Assembly (NCBI GenBank): GCA_902491895.1 | Contig: CABUJH010000003.1 | Span: 21,556 to 85,555, forward strand | DNA: 64,000 bases | Origin: an uncultured Collinsella sp. | Lineage (GTDB): Bacteria > Actinomycetota > Coriobacteriia > Coriobacteriales > Coriobacteriaceae | Reading direction: 5' to 3' | Part shown: positions 36,697 to 44,362 of the stretch, piece by piece | Position numbering within the stretch: position 1 is the stretch's first letter | Layout: every line of letters starts with the position of its first letter | Notes under the pieces: generated by a model | What the model saw: the letters and a program-made list of their open reading frames with translations, nothing else | Databases searched by the model: none | What the model was told of the DNA's origin: nothing | Position numbers and translations under genes: made by a program

Positions 36697-37242
36697 ATGA
36701 GCGGGAACTCCTATTACGATGACGATATGTCCGAAGAAGATTACGAGCGGGTCATGGAGCATATGTACGAGCTTGAGTGCGAGCTCGAGGAGCCTCATGA
36801 CGCTCGCACCGACCAGTTGATTCGCGAGGAGCTCGAGGATCTTTCGAGTGCCATGTTGTTTGAGCCGGTGGTCAAAAACGGTGAGTACCTTGGTGAGCGC
36901 GACCATGTGCCCGGGTATTGGACGGATCGTCGCGATTTGGAGTCCGAGTCTTCAGGCGCTTCGAGCGATGTCGACGAGGTGGAAAAGGATGAGCCGTTTG
37001 ATTTAATAGGCTATCAGGGTTCTTCTTCGGGTGGCTCGGTACTCGACATGTTTACTCCCATTTTAAGGAGTCGCGTGTTCTGGATCTTCATCGCGTTTCT
37101 GGTGTTTATCGGCCTGCTCGACATGTTCTATGACAGTTTTATTGTTCCTTCGGGCTTCGCTATTAGCCGCATCAATTTCCAAGGCTTGGTGCTGCTGGCG
37201 ATTGTCGTTGCATGCATTGCCCTGAGGCGTCGTCGCCGTTAA
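36697..37242 (+). CDS. Small acidic membrane protein
   Basis: 181 residues. The first 110 are very acidic and probably cytoplasmic (DDDMSEEDYERVMEHMYE). Two membrane spans follow (about 127-147 and 160-176), and the protein ends in a run of five arginines. No family recognised. GAGGGA precedes the ATG at a normal distance from the predicted transcript start. It is monocistronic or cotranscribed with the acetyltransferase, which has its own promoter. Confidence 0.7.
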   Translation: MSGNSYYDDDMSEEDYERVMEHMYELECELEEPHDARTDQLIREELEDLSSAMLFEPVVKNGEYLGERDHVPGYWTDRRDLESESSGASSDVDEVEKDEPFDLIGYQGSSSGGSVLDMFTPILRSRVFWIFIAFLVFIGLLDMFYDSFIVPSGFAISRINFQGLVLLAIVVACIALRRRRR

Positions 37243-37266
37243 CGGCGGTATTGACGCAGTTTCCGA

Positions 37267-37303
37267 TGTTGCGCAACAGGTTATCTGGACAGCGGCGTAT
37301 GCT
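37267..37303 (+). promoter_or_regulatory. Island-type promoter of the acetyltransferase gene
   Basis: Exact TGTTGCGCAACA (37267-37278), 19 bases, then TATGCT (37298-37303). It is the rightmost copy of the palindrome in the window. Confidence 0.75.
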
Positions 37304-37338
37304 CGGGTTGTCCTGAAAGCGAGAGAAAGGACAGGACA

Positions 37339-37887
37339 ATGGCTGAAGTTGAAGTAAGGGCTTTGGGTCCCGACGACGTCGACGATATGGTCGATCTGGA
37401 CGAGCAGTCGGGCTACGAGGTCTATGACGCGTACGCGGACTGCGTTGAGGACGAGGACGAAGAGAACTGTTACCTCTGGGGCGTCTTTGCCGATGATGAG
37501 CTGGTCGGTTTTTGCGTAACGGGCGGTTCAGATGACCCCGACCTGCCGGATGCCGTTACGGAGCACCCGCTCAACAAGTACCTGGGGACGTTTTTGAGCC
37601 ATGTGTATGTTGACCCCGACTACCGCGGTAACGGCTATGGCGCGCGCCTGGTGCACGACGCCCTGTTGAGATACTGGGAGAGCGAGGGCCACCAGCAGCC
37701 TGCATTCCTGGATCTGAGCGAATATCTCTTTGACGATCCTGATGCGGATCCGATTAAGCTCGCACATCTGCTCATCGACTTCTTTGGTAAGAACGGGTTT
37801 GAGCCCATCCCCGACGATGACCACGACATTACCTACACCTGCATGGTCTTGGATCCCAAGAACTTTAAGGACCCGGACGCAGAGTAG
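37339..37887 (+). CDS. GNAT-family N-acetyltransferase
   Basis: 182 residues, single GNAT domain. The acetyl-CoA motif A is clear: SHVYVDPDYRGNGYGARLV, with the RGNGYG pyrophosphate loop, preceded by the usual beta strand (YLWGVFADDELVGFCV). The protein is strongly acidic, as is its neighbour. Substrate unknown; it could be a protein, small molecule or toxin. GGACAGGACA precedes the ATG. It is the last island gene, followed by a terminator and array 3. Confidence 0.88.
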   Translation: MAEVEVRALGPDDVDDMVDLDEQSGYEVYDAYADCVEDEDEENCYLWGVFADDELVGFCVTGGSDDPDLPDAVTEHPLNKYLGTFLSHVYVDPDYRGNGYGARLVHDALLRYWESEGHQQPAFLDLSEYLFDDPDADPIKLAHLLIDFFGKNGFEPIPDDDHDITYTCMVLDPKNFKDPDAE

Positions 37888-37930
37888 AGGCTGCGATCTG
37901 TTGGTTCAGCTTCCCTAGTTGGTGCTTGAC

Positions 37931-37976
37931 GGGGCCGGACGTTCCAGTTGTGATGGCTGGACGTCCGGTCCTTTTT
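37931..37976 (+). terminator. Intrinsic terminator of the acetyltransferase gene
   Basis: CCGGACGT(T)CCAG (from 37935) pairs with CTGGACGTCCGG (37958-37969), followed by TCCTTTTTG. Confidence 0.85.
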
Positions 37977-38008
37977 GTTGCCTGTTGGGTTTGGTGGTCG
38001 GTACGTTT

Positions 38009-38307
38009 ATCTCGATCTGTAACATCTGGCGGGGGATACGGGGTCTAGTTGTTACAGATCGAGATTGTTCCTCGACTGACAACTCAACTGTCTCAATCTG
38101 TAACATCTGGGGCTGGTTTTGCTCCGTAACTGTTACAGATCGAGATGTTTGTGAACCGTGCCGACCGTTTGTCTCGATCTGTAACACTTAGACGAAGATT
38201 CGGCCTGTAGATGTTACAGATTGAGATGTTAGCCAAGGGGCTGACTGAATGTCTCGATCTGTAACGTGTAGACCTGGTTTTGTCTCGTAACTGTTACAGA
38301 TTGAGAC
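38009..38307. repeat. Array 3: four palindromic hairpin units at 80-81 bp period
   Basis: Units are at 38009-38065, 38090-38146, 38171-38227 and 38251-38307. Arms are the same as in arrays 1 and 2, and the asymmetric loop words (GACC-GGTTTT) have the same orientation. The first unit shows a matched outer-pair change (A/T instead of G/C). The array marks the right edge of the island. Confidence 0.93.
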
Positions 38308-38579
38308 AATCGGCCCAGGCCCGCTCCTCCTGCCCCGTCATCTGTGGTTTACGTGGGGGCATGCGAAGCACGGGTATACTAACCCGCGGCGAATCTGCTC
38401 CATCGCTTAGGGCCGCTGCGTCTGGACGGCGCGTGATATGGCTGCCAAAGCGATCGCCAGCGTGCTGAGCAACGTCCTCTCTGTGCGCACCTGTTTTTGT
38501 ATGTATTAGCGCACTACCAAGCACGCTCGCGCGGCCGCATGCCGTGCCCATTGCGCGTGCAGATAAGGAACAACAACAT
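38308..38579 (+). promoter_or_regulatory. Promoter region and long leader of the DEAD-box helicase gene
   Basis: A good -10 candidate TATACT is at 38375-38380, with no clear -35 at standard spacing. If used, it leaves an untranslated leader of about 190 bases, a feature known for cold-induced helicase mRNAs. I saw no ORF or terminator in it. Confidence 0.35.
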
Positions 38580-40781
38580 ATGCGTAATTCTGTATCCGAC
38601 GTCACGGACGCCGAGATTCTGGACGAGGCCCGCGAGGCCATGACCCAGGCTGCCTTCGATGCCGCCGATGAGGCCAATGCTGCCCAGGCCGTCGAGTCCG
38701 CGACCGAGAGCCTGCCCGCCTTCGACGAGCTGGGCCTTTCGGACGAGATGCTTCGTGCCATCGAGAACCTTGGTTACACGGCGCCCACGCCCGTGCAGGC
38801 TGGCTCGATCCCCGTGGTGCTCGAGGGCCGCGACCTGCTTGCCGCCGCTCAGACCGGCACCGGCAAGACGGCCGCCTTTTTGCTGCCGACCATGAACAAC
38901 CTGGAGCACATCGCTCCGCCCAAGCCCGTGCGCGAGCGTGGCGGCCGCAACCGCCGTCGCGGCGCCAAGAAGCCCGAGGGCAACGGTCGCGGCCCCGTGA
39001 TGCTCGTCATCACCCCCACGCGCGAGCTTGCCCAGCAGATCGACGAGGTTGCGAGCAAGATCGCCGACGTCACCGGCCATGTCGCCGTGACCGTCGTGGG
39101 CGGCGTGAGCTACAAGCCGCAGACCGCGGCCCTCAAGTACGGCTGCGACATCCTGGTCGCCACGCCGGGCCGTCTGGTCGACCTGATCGAGCAGGGCGCC
39201 TGCCACCTGGACGAGGTCAAGGTGCTGGTGCTCGACGAGGCCGACCGTATGCTCGACATGGGCTTTTTGCCCGCCGTCCGCCGCATTGTGCGCGAGACCC
39301 CGGCCGAGCGTCAGACGCTGCTGTTCTCGGCCACGCTCGACGAGGAGGCCGTGGGCGAGATCACCGACCTGGTGAGCGACCCGGCCCGCGTGGAGATCGC
39401 GCCCGCCACGTCGACCGCCGACACCGTCGACCAGTTTGTGTTCCCGGTGTCCATCGAGGCCAAGAACAACCTGCTGCCCGAGTTCCTCAAGAAGGAGGGC
39501 CCGGAGCGCACCATCGTCTTTATGCGCACCAAGCACCGCGCCGACAGCTGCTGCCGTCGCCTGGAGCGCAAGGGCATCAAGGCCGCCGCGATTCACGGCA
39601 ACCGCAGCCAGGCGCAGCGCGAGCGCGCGCTTTCTGCCTTCCGCGACGGCACCGTCGACGTGTTGGTGGCAACCGATGTCCTCGCCCGCGGTATCGACAT
39701 CAGCGACGTGCGCTACGTCGTGAACTTTGACGTGCCGGCCGAGCCGACCGACTACATCCACCGTATTGGCCGTACGGGCCGCGCCGGTGAGCTGGGCTGG
39801 GCCATCACGTTTGTGACCGAGCAGGATGTCGATGAGTTCTACGAGATCGAGAAGCTCATGGACAAGACGGCCGACATCTACGAGGCCGGCGACCTGCATG
39901 TGGGTCCCAATCCGCCCGCGGTTGACCCCGAGCGCGACCCTGCGGCCTTTAAGGTGAAGAAGAAGACCAAGCGCGGCAAGTCCAAGAGCAAGAAGAAGCT
40001 TGAGCAGGCACGTCGCGACGGCAAGCGCAACGGCGATGACTACGGCGATGTGGCCGGTCGTTCCAACCGCGGTCGCGACGAGCGTCGCGGCGACGGCGAG
40101 CGTCCGGGCCGTCCCAAGCGCGGCGGCAAGATCCGCGTGCGCGAGGGCGTTCAGGCTCGCGTGGACGAGGCCGTTGAGAGCGTGGCCCGCGAGGTGGCTG
40201 CCGAGGAGCGCGGCGGTGCTGCTGCCGTCGAGCAGGCCCCGCGCGGCAACCGTGCCGAGCGCCGTGCCAAGCAGTTCCAGGGCGAGGCACACCGCCGTCG
40301 CCGCGAGGACGAGGACCGTGGCGGTCGTCGTCGTGTTGAGCGCGAGGACGAGGGTCGCGGTTCGCGCGGCGGCAAGCGTGGCTCGGGCGACCGTCGTCGC
40401 TCCGGTCGCGATGGCGAGCGCGGTGGCCGTGATGAGCGCCGTGGCGGCGAAGGCCGTGGTGAGCGCGGTAGCCGCGGCACTGAGCGTCGTGAAGGCGCCC
40501 GCGGTAACGGTGGCCGCAGCGGCTCCGGTCGTTCGAATGAGTCGCGCGATCGTCGTGATCCGCGTGCCAGCCGCGATCGTCGCGATGATTGGCGCAACTA
40601 CGACGATACCCGCGAGGAGCGTCGCGGCGGCTATCGTGGCGGTCGTGGTGGCAACCAGGCCGGCTCTCGTGGCGGCCGCGCCGGCGGTCGCGATAACCGT
40701 GGCAGCTATGGCAACAGCCGTGGCGGCAAACGCGGCGGCAGCTCCCGTCGCCCCGGTGACGGCGGCGGCAAGCGCAAGTAA
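38580..40781 (+). CDS. DEAD-box ATP-dependent RNA helicase with RGG-rich tail
   Basis: 733 residues. After a 50-residue acidic N-terminus come the Q motif region (LGYTAPTPVQAGSIP), motif I AQTGTGKT, Ia PTRELAQQ, II DEAD, III SATLDEE, and in the second RecA domain IVFMRTKHRAD, VLVATDVLARGID and HRIGRTGRAG. The last 280 residues are rich in Arg, Gly and Asp and would bind RNA without folding. The plan fits CshA/RhlE/CsdA-type enzymes in ribosome assembly and mRNA decay; an exact symbol is not justified. The start at 38580 follows AAGGA by ten bases. A strong terminator follows, so it is monocistronic. Confidence 0.93.
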   Translation: MRNSVSDVTDAEILDEAREAMTQAAFDAADEANAAQAVESATESLPAFDELGLSDEMLRAIENLGYTAPTPVQAGSIPVVLEGRDLLAAAQTGTGKTAAFLLPTMNNLEHIAPPKPVRERGGRNRRRGAKKPEGNGRGPVMLVITPTRELAQQIDEVASKIADVTGHVAVTVVGGVSYKPQTAALKYGCDILVATPGRLVDLIEQGACHLDEVKVLVLDEADRMLDMGFLPAVRRIVRETPAERQTLLFSATLDEEAVGEITDLVSDPARVEIAPATSTADTVDQFVFPVSIEAKNNLLPEFLKKEGPERTIVFMRTKHRADSCCRRLERKGIKAAAIHGNRSQAQRERALSAFRDGTVDVLVATDVLARGIDISDVRYVVNFDVPAEPTDYIHRIGRTGRAGELGWAITFVTEQDVDEFYEIEKLMDKTADIYEAGDLHVGPNPPAVDPERDPAAFKVKKKTKRGKSKSKKKLEQARRDGKRNGDDYGDVAGRSNRGRDERRGDGERPGRPKRGGKIRVREGVQARVDEAVESVAREVAAEERGGAAAVEQAPRGNRAERRAKQFQGEAHRRRREDEDRGGRRRVEREDEGRGSRGGKRGSGDRRRSGRDGERGGRDERRGGEGRGERGSRGTERREGARGNGGRSGSGRSNESRDRRDPRASRDRRDDWRNYDDTREERRGGYRGGRGGNQAGSRGGRAGGRDNRGSYGNSRGGKRGGSSRRPGDGGGKRK

Positions 40782-40814
40782 CATACGCGTCGCGCGGTAA
40801 GGCGAGATGAGTTT

Positions 40815-40848
40815 GGGCCCCGAGCAGACTATGCTCGGAGCCCTTTTT
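40815..40848 (+). terminator. Intrinsic terminator
   Basis: GGGCCCCGAGCA (40815-40826) pairs with TGCTCGGAGCCC (40832-40843), followed by TTTTT. It ends the helicase gene. Confidence 0.9.
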
Positions 40849-40856
40849 GGTGCAAG

Positions 40857-40982
40857 GGGGACAGGTTAATCTGCACCAACGTCTTGAAGTTGCGGTGGAA
40901 TACGGACTGTTTTGGCCTTTTGAGCGGCTTTTCAGTCCCTATTTCACCGCAACTCATGATTGGTGCAAAGTAACCTGACCCC
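40857..40982. repeat. Nested palindromes: one repeat family inside another
   Basis: The outer element has arms GGGGACAGGTTAATCTGCAC (40857 on) and TGGTGCAAAGTAACCTGACC (40961 on), an imperfect inverted pair. Inside it sits copy B of the second family, with arms from TTGCGGTGGAATACGG (40890) to CCCTATTTCACCGCAA (ending 40952). The inner arms disagree at the variable pair (TACGGA versus TCCCTA). The two families occur separately elsewhere in the window. Confidence 0.85.
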
Positions 40983-41046
40983 AATGCACCAGAGCGAGGA
41001 GTGTCCCTGGGTGCCGGCAGAAAAGGAACGTCCCTAAGTGCCGCAT

Positions 41047-41077
41047 AAATACCGTTTATCGGAGAAAAAATACCGTT
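41047..41077. promoter_or_regulatory. Two direct repeats AAATACCGTT, 21 bp apart
   Basis: AAATACCGTT occurs at 41047-41056 and 41068-41077, two helical turns apart, about 180 bases upstream of the PTS operon. A CATAAT -10 candidate follows at 41085-41090. This looks like an activator or repressor site for the operon. Confidence 0.45.
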
Positions 41078-41169
41078 CGCCGGTCATAATGATTGTTCCG
41101 GCTTTGGGCTTGTCTACAATAACCTCAGTGAAAAGAAATGCGGAAGGTTACCGAGTCCCTTGGACGTGG

Positions 41170-41232
41170 GCCTAACCAAAGTCTTTGATCGCGTGCGTCT
41201 CAAGGGGCGCATTCGATTGATTTTGGTTGGGC
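41170..41232 (+). other. Structured leader before the PTS operon
   Basis: GCCTAACCAAA (41170-41180) pairs with TTTGGTTGGGC (41222-41232) with one G-U pair, enclosing a second imperfect stem. No U-run follows, so it is not a simple terminator. A BglG-type antiterminator is encoded in the operon, but I do not see a convincing match to the known RAT target sequence. Confidence 0.4.
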
Positions 41233-41257
41233 TATATTTATGAAGGGACATGCCACC

Positions 41258-41770
41258 ATGGGTTTCTTTTCTCGCCTGATGGGCGGTTCGGATGAGCAGA
41301 CGACTGCGGCTTCCGAGTTCGAAATCCTCGCTCCCGTTTCCGGCGAGCTTGTTCATCTGGAAAATACCAATGACCCTGCTTTTAGCAGCCGTGCCGTGGG
41401 CGATGGCGTTGCCGTGGTTCCCCAAGAGGGAACGGTGTGCGCTCCTGTTTCCGGCACCGTCGCGGCGCTGTTTCCGACTGAGCACGCGCTGGGCATCATG
41501 TCCGACGACAGCTCTGCTCAGGTGATGCTGCATATCGGAATCGATACTGTTAAGCTTGAGGGCAAGGGCTTCCACGCGCTTGTTGCCCAGGGTGACCATG
41601 TCGACGCGGGCCAGCCCCTCGTCGAGGTCGATTTCGACGCGGTCCGCGCCGCCGGCTTCGATCCCACGGTCTTCGTTATCGTGTGCGAGCGCTCGGAGAA
41701 CTCGACTCTTCGTGAGCATGCTTCCGGCCCTGTTGCTGCTAAAGAGCCTGTCATCTGGCTTTCCGAGTAA
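41258..41770 (+). CDS. PTS glucose-family EIIA protein
   Basis: 170 residues, a cytoplasmic EIIA of the glucose/Crr family. FEILAPVSGELVHLE opens the domain, and VMLHIGIDTVKLEG holds the histidine that accepts phosphate from HPr, followed by DHVDAGQPLVEVD. It should pass phosphate to the EIIB domain of the 42743 protein. The start at 41258 has AAGGG ten bases upstream; an ATG at 41240 lies before that site. It is the first gene of the alpha-glucoside operon, seven bases or more before licT-like. Confidence 0.9.
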   Translation: MGFFSRLMGGSDEQTTAASEFEILAPVSGELVHLENTNDPAFSSRAVGDGVAVVPQEGTVCAPVSGTVAALFPTEHALGIMSDDSSAQVMLHIGIDTVKLEGKGFHALVAQGDHVDAGQPLVEVDFDAVRAAGFDPTVFVIVCERSENSTLREHASGPVAAKEPVIWLSE

Positions 41771-41788
41771 ATTTTTGTGGCGGGTACC

Positions 41789-42643
41789 GTGGTTATCAAG
41801 CGAGTTTTTAACAACAACGTCGCAATGGTCACTTCGGACGATGGCTCCGAGCTCATCGTCATCGGTCGAGGCCTCTGCTTTGGCCGTCATGCCGGCGATG
41901 CCATCGACGAGGCGTCGATCGAAAAGACCTACGCGTTGCAGGAGGGAACTTCTCAGGACTCGCGTACGATTGACCGCTTGGCACATCTTTTGGAGTCCAT
42001 CCCCACCGTCAACCTCGTGATTGCCGAGGACATTGTTCAGATGCTCCGTCGAGAGCTCAATGTTGATATCAACGACAAGATTCTCATTGCTCTCGCAGAC
42101 CATATCAGCCTTGCTTTGGAGCGCGAGCGCAAGGGCGTCTCCTGTGAGAATCCGTTGCTGCTCGAGATCCAGCAGTTCTATCGCAAGGAGTATGCACTTG
42201 CGGGCCGTGCGCTGCAGATTATCAAGGAGTATATGGGCATCCAGATGAGCGAAGAAGAGCAGGGTTTCATTACCTTGCATATCGTCAACGCCACCATGCC
42301 GCAACGCTCCGACCGTTTGATTGTTTCGGTCCAGCTTGTTCGCGACGTGCTCGCGATTGTTTCCGAGCGCTATGCTACGACCCTCGATGACACCTCGTTG
42401 CCCTATGAGCGTTTCGTCCGCCACCTGCAGTTTTTCGCACAGCGGGCGCTTGACCCCACGGCCGGGCAAATCAATGGCGACGCGCTGTTCCGAATCGATG
42501 AAACGGCGTATCCGTGCGCATTCTCGTGCGCGGACGCCATAGCCGCCCACTTGTCGTCTACCTATAACGTTGTCGTTACCGATGCCGAGAAGAGCTATCT
42601 CGCATATCACATTGTTAACCTGCTTGGAGAACCTGGTCTCTAG
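41789..42643 (+). CDS. BglG/LicT-family transcriptional antiterminator
   Basis: 284 residues. An N-terminal RNA-binding CAT domain (VIKRVFNNNVAMV) is followed by two PRD domains with the expected histidines (LADHISLALER, FITLHIVNA; VRHLQFFAQRAL, YLAYHIVNLL). In this family, phosphorylation of the PRDs by the PTS sets whether the dimer binds a nascent-RNA target and prevents termination. The GTG at 41789 is preferred because relatives begin M-x-I-x-K-V-x-N-N-N; a GTG four codons upstream (41777) is the alternative. It lies between EIIA and EIIBC genes and probably controls the operon. Confidence 0.9.
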   Translation: MVIKRVFNNNVAMVTSDDGSELIVIGRGLCFGRHAGDAIDEASIEKTYALQEGTSQDSRTIDRLAHLLESIPTVNLVIAEDIVQMLRRELNVDINDKILIALADHISLALERERKGVSCENPLLLEIQQFYRKEYALAGRALQIIKEYMGIQMSEEEQGFITLHIVNATMPQRSDRLIVSVQLVRDVLAIVSERYATTLDDTSLPYERFVRHLQFFAQRALDPTAGQINGDALFRIDETAYPCAFSCADAIAAHLSSTYNVVVTDAEKSYLAYHIVNLLGEPGL

Positions 42644-42742
42644 GCATAACGTGCCCACACATCGATTGATATAAGGCAAGGCTCACGGTCTTGTCCAGGG
42701 CACATCTGTCTTAATTTGCGGAAAAGGAAGGGGAGTACCGCT

Positions 42743-44359
42743 ATGACCGCAAAAAAGAAGTTCAATTTCAAAGCGCCGTTGGAGGTGTTCGCGAAGTCGA
42801 TCGTCCAGCCGATGATGTATCTCTCGGTTGCCGGCATCCTGCTCATTGTGGGCATCATTCTGACCAACAAGACCATTTGCGCTTTGGTCCCCGTACTGGG
42901 CTCCGGTCCGTTCCAGCTTGTGGGCGCCGTTGTCTACCAGTCGCTGATGTTTATCATCAACAACCTCTCGATTCTGTTCTGCGTGGGCATCGCCGGCGCC
43001 ATGGCAAAGAAGAACAAGGGCCATGCTTCGCTGATCGCCCTGATGTCGTTCTTCCTGTTCCTGCAGGCTAACAACATCGTGCTCAACGCCACCGGCTCTC
43101 TTGCCGATGCGAGCGGCATGCTCGGCCTTACCGGAACCGGCCAGGCCACCGTTATGGGCATCCAGGTGCTCGATACCGGCGTGTTCGGCGGCATCATTCT
43201 TGGTTGCATCACCGGCGCCGTGTTCAACAAGTACTCGAACAAGCAGTTCCCCATTGCCCTTTCGATGTTCTCGGGCGTTCGCTTTCCGTTCCTGATCATG
43301 ATCATCATCTCCTGGATCATGGGCGCTGGCTTCTGCATCGTTTGGCCTCCGGTTCAGGGTGCCATCTCCTCCGTTGCCGGCATCATTAAGGAGTCGGGCA
43401 ACATCGGTCTGTTTATCTACGGCATGCTCAACAAGCTGCTCGTTCCCACCGGTCTGCACCACCTCATCTACACCCCGTTCCAGTTCTCCGATGTGGGTGG
43501 CACCCTTACGCTGGGTGGTCAGGTTATCGCCGGCGCCTATCCCATCCGTGTTGCCGAGATGGCAATGACGGGTCAGCCCTTCTCCGATAGCACCTACTTC
43601 AACAGCTACACCTTCAACAATCTGTGGCCCTACATCGGCATCGGCCTCGCCTTTATCGTCACCGCCTACAAGGGGAACAAGGATAAGACCAAGGCCGTTA
43701 TCATCCCGCTGATCATCACCGCCGTGCTCTCCTGCGTGACCGAGCCCATGGACTTCCTCTTTGTCTTTGCCGCTCCCGTGCTCTTTGTCGTTCACTCGGT
43801 TCTTTCCGGCATCTTCCTGGTCCTGCTCAAGGTCCTCTCCGTGCCCGCTTCGACTGCAGGCGGCATCATCAACATCGTGGTCTCCAACCTGGTCCTGGGC
43901 GTCGATAAGACCAACTGGCCGGTTATGCTGGTGCTTGGAGTCGTCAACGCCGCGCTGTACTTCTTCCTCTTCACCTTCCTTATCAAGAAGCTCAACCTCC
44001 ACACGCCTGGCCGCGAGGAGGAGTCCGAGCTCGCCGAGTCCGTTGCCGAGGGCGAGGCCGCCGCGTCTGTCGCAGTGAAGCAAGGCGCCGTTGCCGCGGC
44101 TCCCGCAGAGGGCGTCGATGCAGGTATTGCCGACCTGGTCGCAGGTCTTGGCGGCAAGGACAACATCGAGGAGCTCGAGAACTGCTTTACGCGTCTCCGC
44201 GTGAACGTTAAGAACCCGGACCTCATCAATGAGGACCTCATCAACCACGTGCCCAACAGCGGCATCAACCGCAACGGCAATAATATCCAGATCATCTTTG
44301 GCATGAAGGTCGCCGAGATGCGCGACAAGGTCGAAAACGCAATTGAGAAGGAGCAGTAA
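42743..44359 (+). CDS. PTS EIICB permease, alpha-glucoside/maltose type
   Basis: 538 residues. An EIIC membrane domain of about ten spans (residues 20-420), with the sugar-site region GLHHLIYTPFQFSD, is followed by a linker and a C-terminal EIIB domain with the phospho-cysteine in ELENCFTRLRVNV. The separate EIIA completes the system. The adjacent GH4 gene points to alpha-glucosides such as maltose, imported as 6-phosphates. The start at 42743 follows AAGGGGAG; an upstream ATG at 42716 would add nine residues over that site. Four bases separate it from the hydrolase gene. Confidence 0.9.
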   Translation: MTAKKKFNFKAPLEVFAKSIVQPMMYLSVAGILLIVGIILTNKTICALVPVLGSGPFQLVGAVVYQSLMFIINNLSILFCVGIAGAMAKKNKGHASLIALMSFFLFLQANNIVLNATGSLADASGMLGLTGTGQATVMGIQVLDTGVFGGIILGCITGAVFNKYSNKQFPIALSMFSGVRFPFLIMIIISWIMGAGFCIVWPPVQGAISSVAGIIKESGNIGLFIYGMLNKLLVPTGLHHLIYTPFQFSDVGGTLTLGGQVIAGAYPIRVAEMAMTGQPFSDSTYFNSYTFNNLWPYIGIGLAFIVTAYKGNKDKTKAVIIPLIITAVLSCVTEPMDFLFVFAAPVLFVVHSVLSGIFLVLLKVLSVPASTAGGIINIVVSNLVLGVDKTNWPVMLVLGVVNAALYFFLFTFLIKKLNLHTPGREEESELAESVAEGEAAASVAVKQGAVAAAPAEGVDAGIADLVAGLGGKDNIEELENCFTRLRVNVKNPDLINEDLINHVPNSGINRNGNNIQIIFGMKVAEMRDKVENAIEKEQ

Positions 44360-44362
44360 ACA

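Noticed and set aside
5093..38307. The 81-bp arrays as CRISPR arrays
   Set aside because: Each unit contains both a word and its inverted copy, loops and spacers resemble one another, and there are no cas genes. The pattern is a palindrome array.
38514..40784. A 756-residue minus-strand frame opposite the DEAD-box gene
   Set aside because: It is the antisense of a GC-rich helicase gene, almost all Ala/Val/Thr, with no start site or family motif.
40857..40982. The nested repeat as a small insertion sequence
   Set aside because: There is no ORF for a transposase and no clear target-site duplication.
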